Part shown: piece by piece, positions 5,700-6,483 of the stretch
Position numbering within the stretch: position 1 is the stretch's first letter
Layout: each line of letters opens with the position of its first letter
Origin: Trueperaceae bacterium
Lineage (GTDB): Bacteria > Deinococcota > Deinococci > Deinococcales > Trueperaceae
Assembly (NCBI GenBank): GCA_029210865.1
Contig: JARGGE010000166.1
Location: 1-6,483 of the forward strand
Length of the DNA: 6,483 nucleotides
Reading direction: 5' to 3'
The notes under the pieces: model-generated
The model's database searches: none
The model's input: only the letters and a program-made list of their open reading frames with translations
What the model was told of the DNA's origin: nothing
Made by a program: the position numbers and the translations under genes

Positions 5700-6483
5700 G
5701 TGAGGAGCGTCCTGCTCGAAGCGCCAGGTCGTCTGGTGCTCCAGGAAGTGCCGGAACCGACGGAGGTAGGCCCGGGCGAGGCGCTGGTGCGCGTGCTGCG
5801 GGTGGGCGTGTGCGGCAGCGACCTGCACGCCTTCAACGGCCGCCAGGCCTTCATGCGGTACCCGATCGTCCTCGGGCACGAGCTCGCGGTCGAGGTGCTC
5901 GCGGTCGGCCCCGACGCGCCCGGAGCGCAGGCCGACGCCGCCGCGGCCGTCGTCGGCGTGTCCGACGTACCAGCGAAGGCCGCCGCGGCCGTCGTCGGCG
6001 ACCGCTGCACGGTGGTCCCGTACCTGTCGTGCGGCACCTGCCAGGCCTGCCGGGTGGGCCGCACGAACTGCTGCGAGCGCCTGCAGCTGCTGGGGATCCA
6101 CGTCGACGGGGGTCTCCGGGAGCGCTTCGTGCTGCCGCGCGCCGCGCTGCTGGTCGCCAACGACGTCGACGTCGACGCCCTGGCGCTCGTCGAGATGCTC
6201 GCCGTCGGTTTGCATGCGTCCCGCCGGGCCGCGGTCGCCGCGCACGAGCGGGTGCTCGTCTTGGGTGCGGGCCCGATCGGGCTCGCCACCATGGCGTTCC
6301 TCGCCCCGAGCGCGGCCGCCACGTGGACCTTCGACCTCGACGCCCGCCGTGCGGCCTTCGCGGCCTCGGCGCTGGGCGTCCGCGCGCTGCCGGTCGACTC
6401 GGCCGCCGCGGTCCCCACCCCCGACGAGCGCCTGGCCGGCGTGCGCCGAGCCTTCGGCGGCGACCTGCCCGACGTGGTCGTCG
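5700..6483 (+). CDS. zinc-dependent medium-chain alcohol dehydrogenase (partial)
   Basis: The reading frame is open from GTG 5700 to the window end: 261 residues of an expected 340-370, with the 3' end outside. GAAGGGG (5688-5694) lies 5 nt before the start. The product is a cytosolic NAD(P)-dependent zinc dehydrogenase that oxidises an alcohol, most likely a sugar alcohol or hydroxy acid. The opening MRSVLLEAPG and the LLGIHVDGG segment (130-138) resemble the RspB/YjjN sorbitol-dehydrogenase-like group. Catalytic zinc residues are C38 (CGSD), H60-E61 (GHE) and E165. Structural zinc ligands are C111, C114, C117 and C125 with canonical spacing. The Rossmann loop is GAGPIG (189-194), and D212 or D214 at the end of the second strand favours NAD+ over NADP+. 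Oddity: about 21 extra residues (roughly 78-98) lie before the conserved VGDR, carrying AAAAVVG twice. The strong promoter at 5607-5635 drives it. Confidence 0.92.
   Translation, partial: MRSVLLEAPGRLVLQEVPEPTEVGPGEALVRVLRVGVCGSDLHAFNGRQAFMRYPIVLGHELAVEVLAVGPDAPGAQADAAAAVVGVSDVPAKAAAAVVGDRCTVVPYLSCGTCQACRVGRTNCCERLQLLGIHVDGGLRERFVLPRAALLVANDVDVDALALVEMLAVGLHASRRAAVAAHERVLVLGAGPIGLATMAFLAPSAAATWTFDLDARRAAFAASALGVRALPVDSAAAVPTPDERLAGVRRAFGGDLPDVVV
5937..6000 (+). repeat. 22-bp perfect direct repeat inside the dehydrogenase gene
   Basis: A 22-bp sequence at 5937-5958 recurs exactly at 5979-6000. The 42-bp period is 14 codons, so the frame is kept and residues 80-86 and 94-100 both read AAAAVVG. 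The second copy leads into the conserved VGDR, where the related enzymes have only one such segment. This suggests that the extra residues arose by local duplication, with later divergence of the sequence between the copies. Confidence 0.8.

Noticed and set aside
5201..6418. Minus-strand open frames opposite the dehydrogenase
   Set aside because: The plus strand has all zinc-ligand and Rossmann motifs; the antisense frames are compositional shadows.

Overview
This 6.5-kb window comes from a very GC-rich bacterial chromosome. Genes are tightly packed, start codons are often GTG or TTG, and long open frames appear on both strands as shadows of real genes. A strict lipobox, a sigma70-type promoter and a likely leaderless promoter all point to Bacteria. 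The overall style would fit a Deinococcota lineage such as Trueperaceae. That is a stylistic inference, since no marker gene is present, and a high-GC actinobacterium cannot be excluded.

Layout: positions 1-54 are a perfect palindrome, probably the terminator of the first gene. A minus-strand gene (72-737) encodes an exported ferritin-like DUF2202 protein. It diverges from a complete P2A-type Ca2+ (or Mn2+) transporting ATPase on the plus strand (950-3733), and the two share a 212-bp intergenic region. The remaining genes are all on the plus strand: a small membrane-anchored protein with a seven-glycine GxxxG helix and a C-terminal J domain (3803-4288); a 54-residue ORF that looks like the two ends of a MazG-like (COG4997-type) pyrophosphohydrolase joined in frame without the catalytic middle (4418-4582); a lipoprotein esterase of the PHB-depolymerase/CE1-like alpha/beta-hydrolase group (4615-5511); and a zinc-dependent medium-chain alcohol dehydrogenase (5700 to the window end, truncated by the edge).

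The genes do not form an obvious single pathway. Each gap carries its own signals (hairpin, Shine-Dalgarno, promoter-like elements), so the plus-strand genes look like a run of mostly independent units. The ATPase and J-domain genes are close (69 bp) but separated by a 9-bp-stem hairpin. The clearest promoter is TTGCCA-N17-TATCCT ahead of the dehydrogenase. The esterase has a -10 element placed so that transcription should start at its ATG.

I found no CRISPR array, insertion sequence, tRNA or rRNA, and no convincing defence or other new multi-gene system. The points most worth checking are the internally deleted MazG-like mini-gene, the FliH-like glycine repeat fused to a J domain, the repeat-bearing insertion in the dehydrogenase, the leaderless esterase start, and the long palindrome at the window edge.
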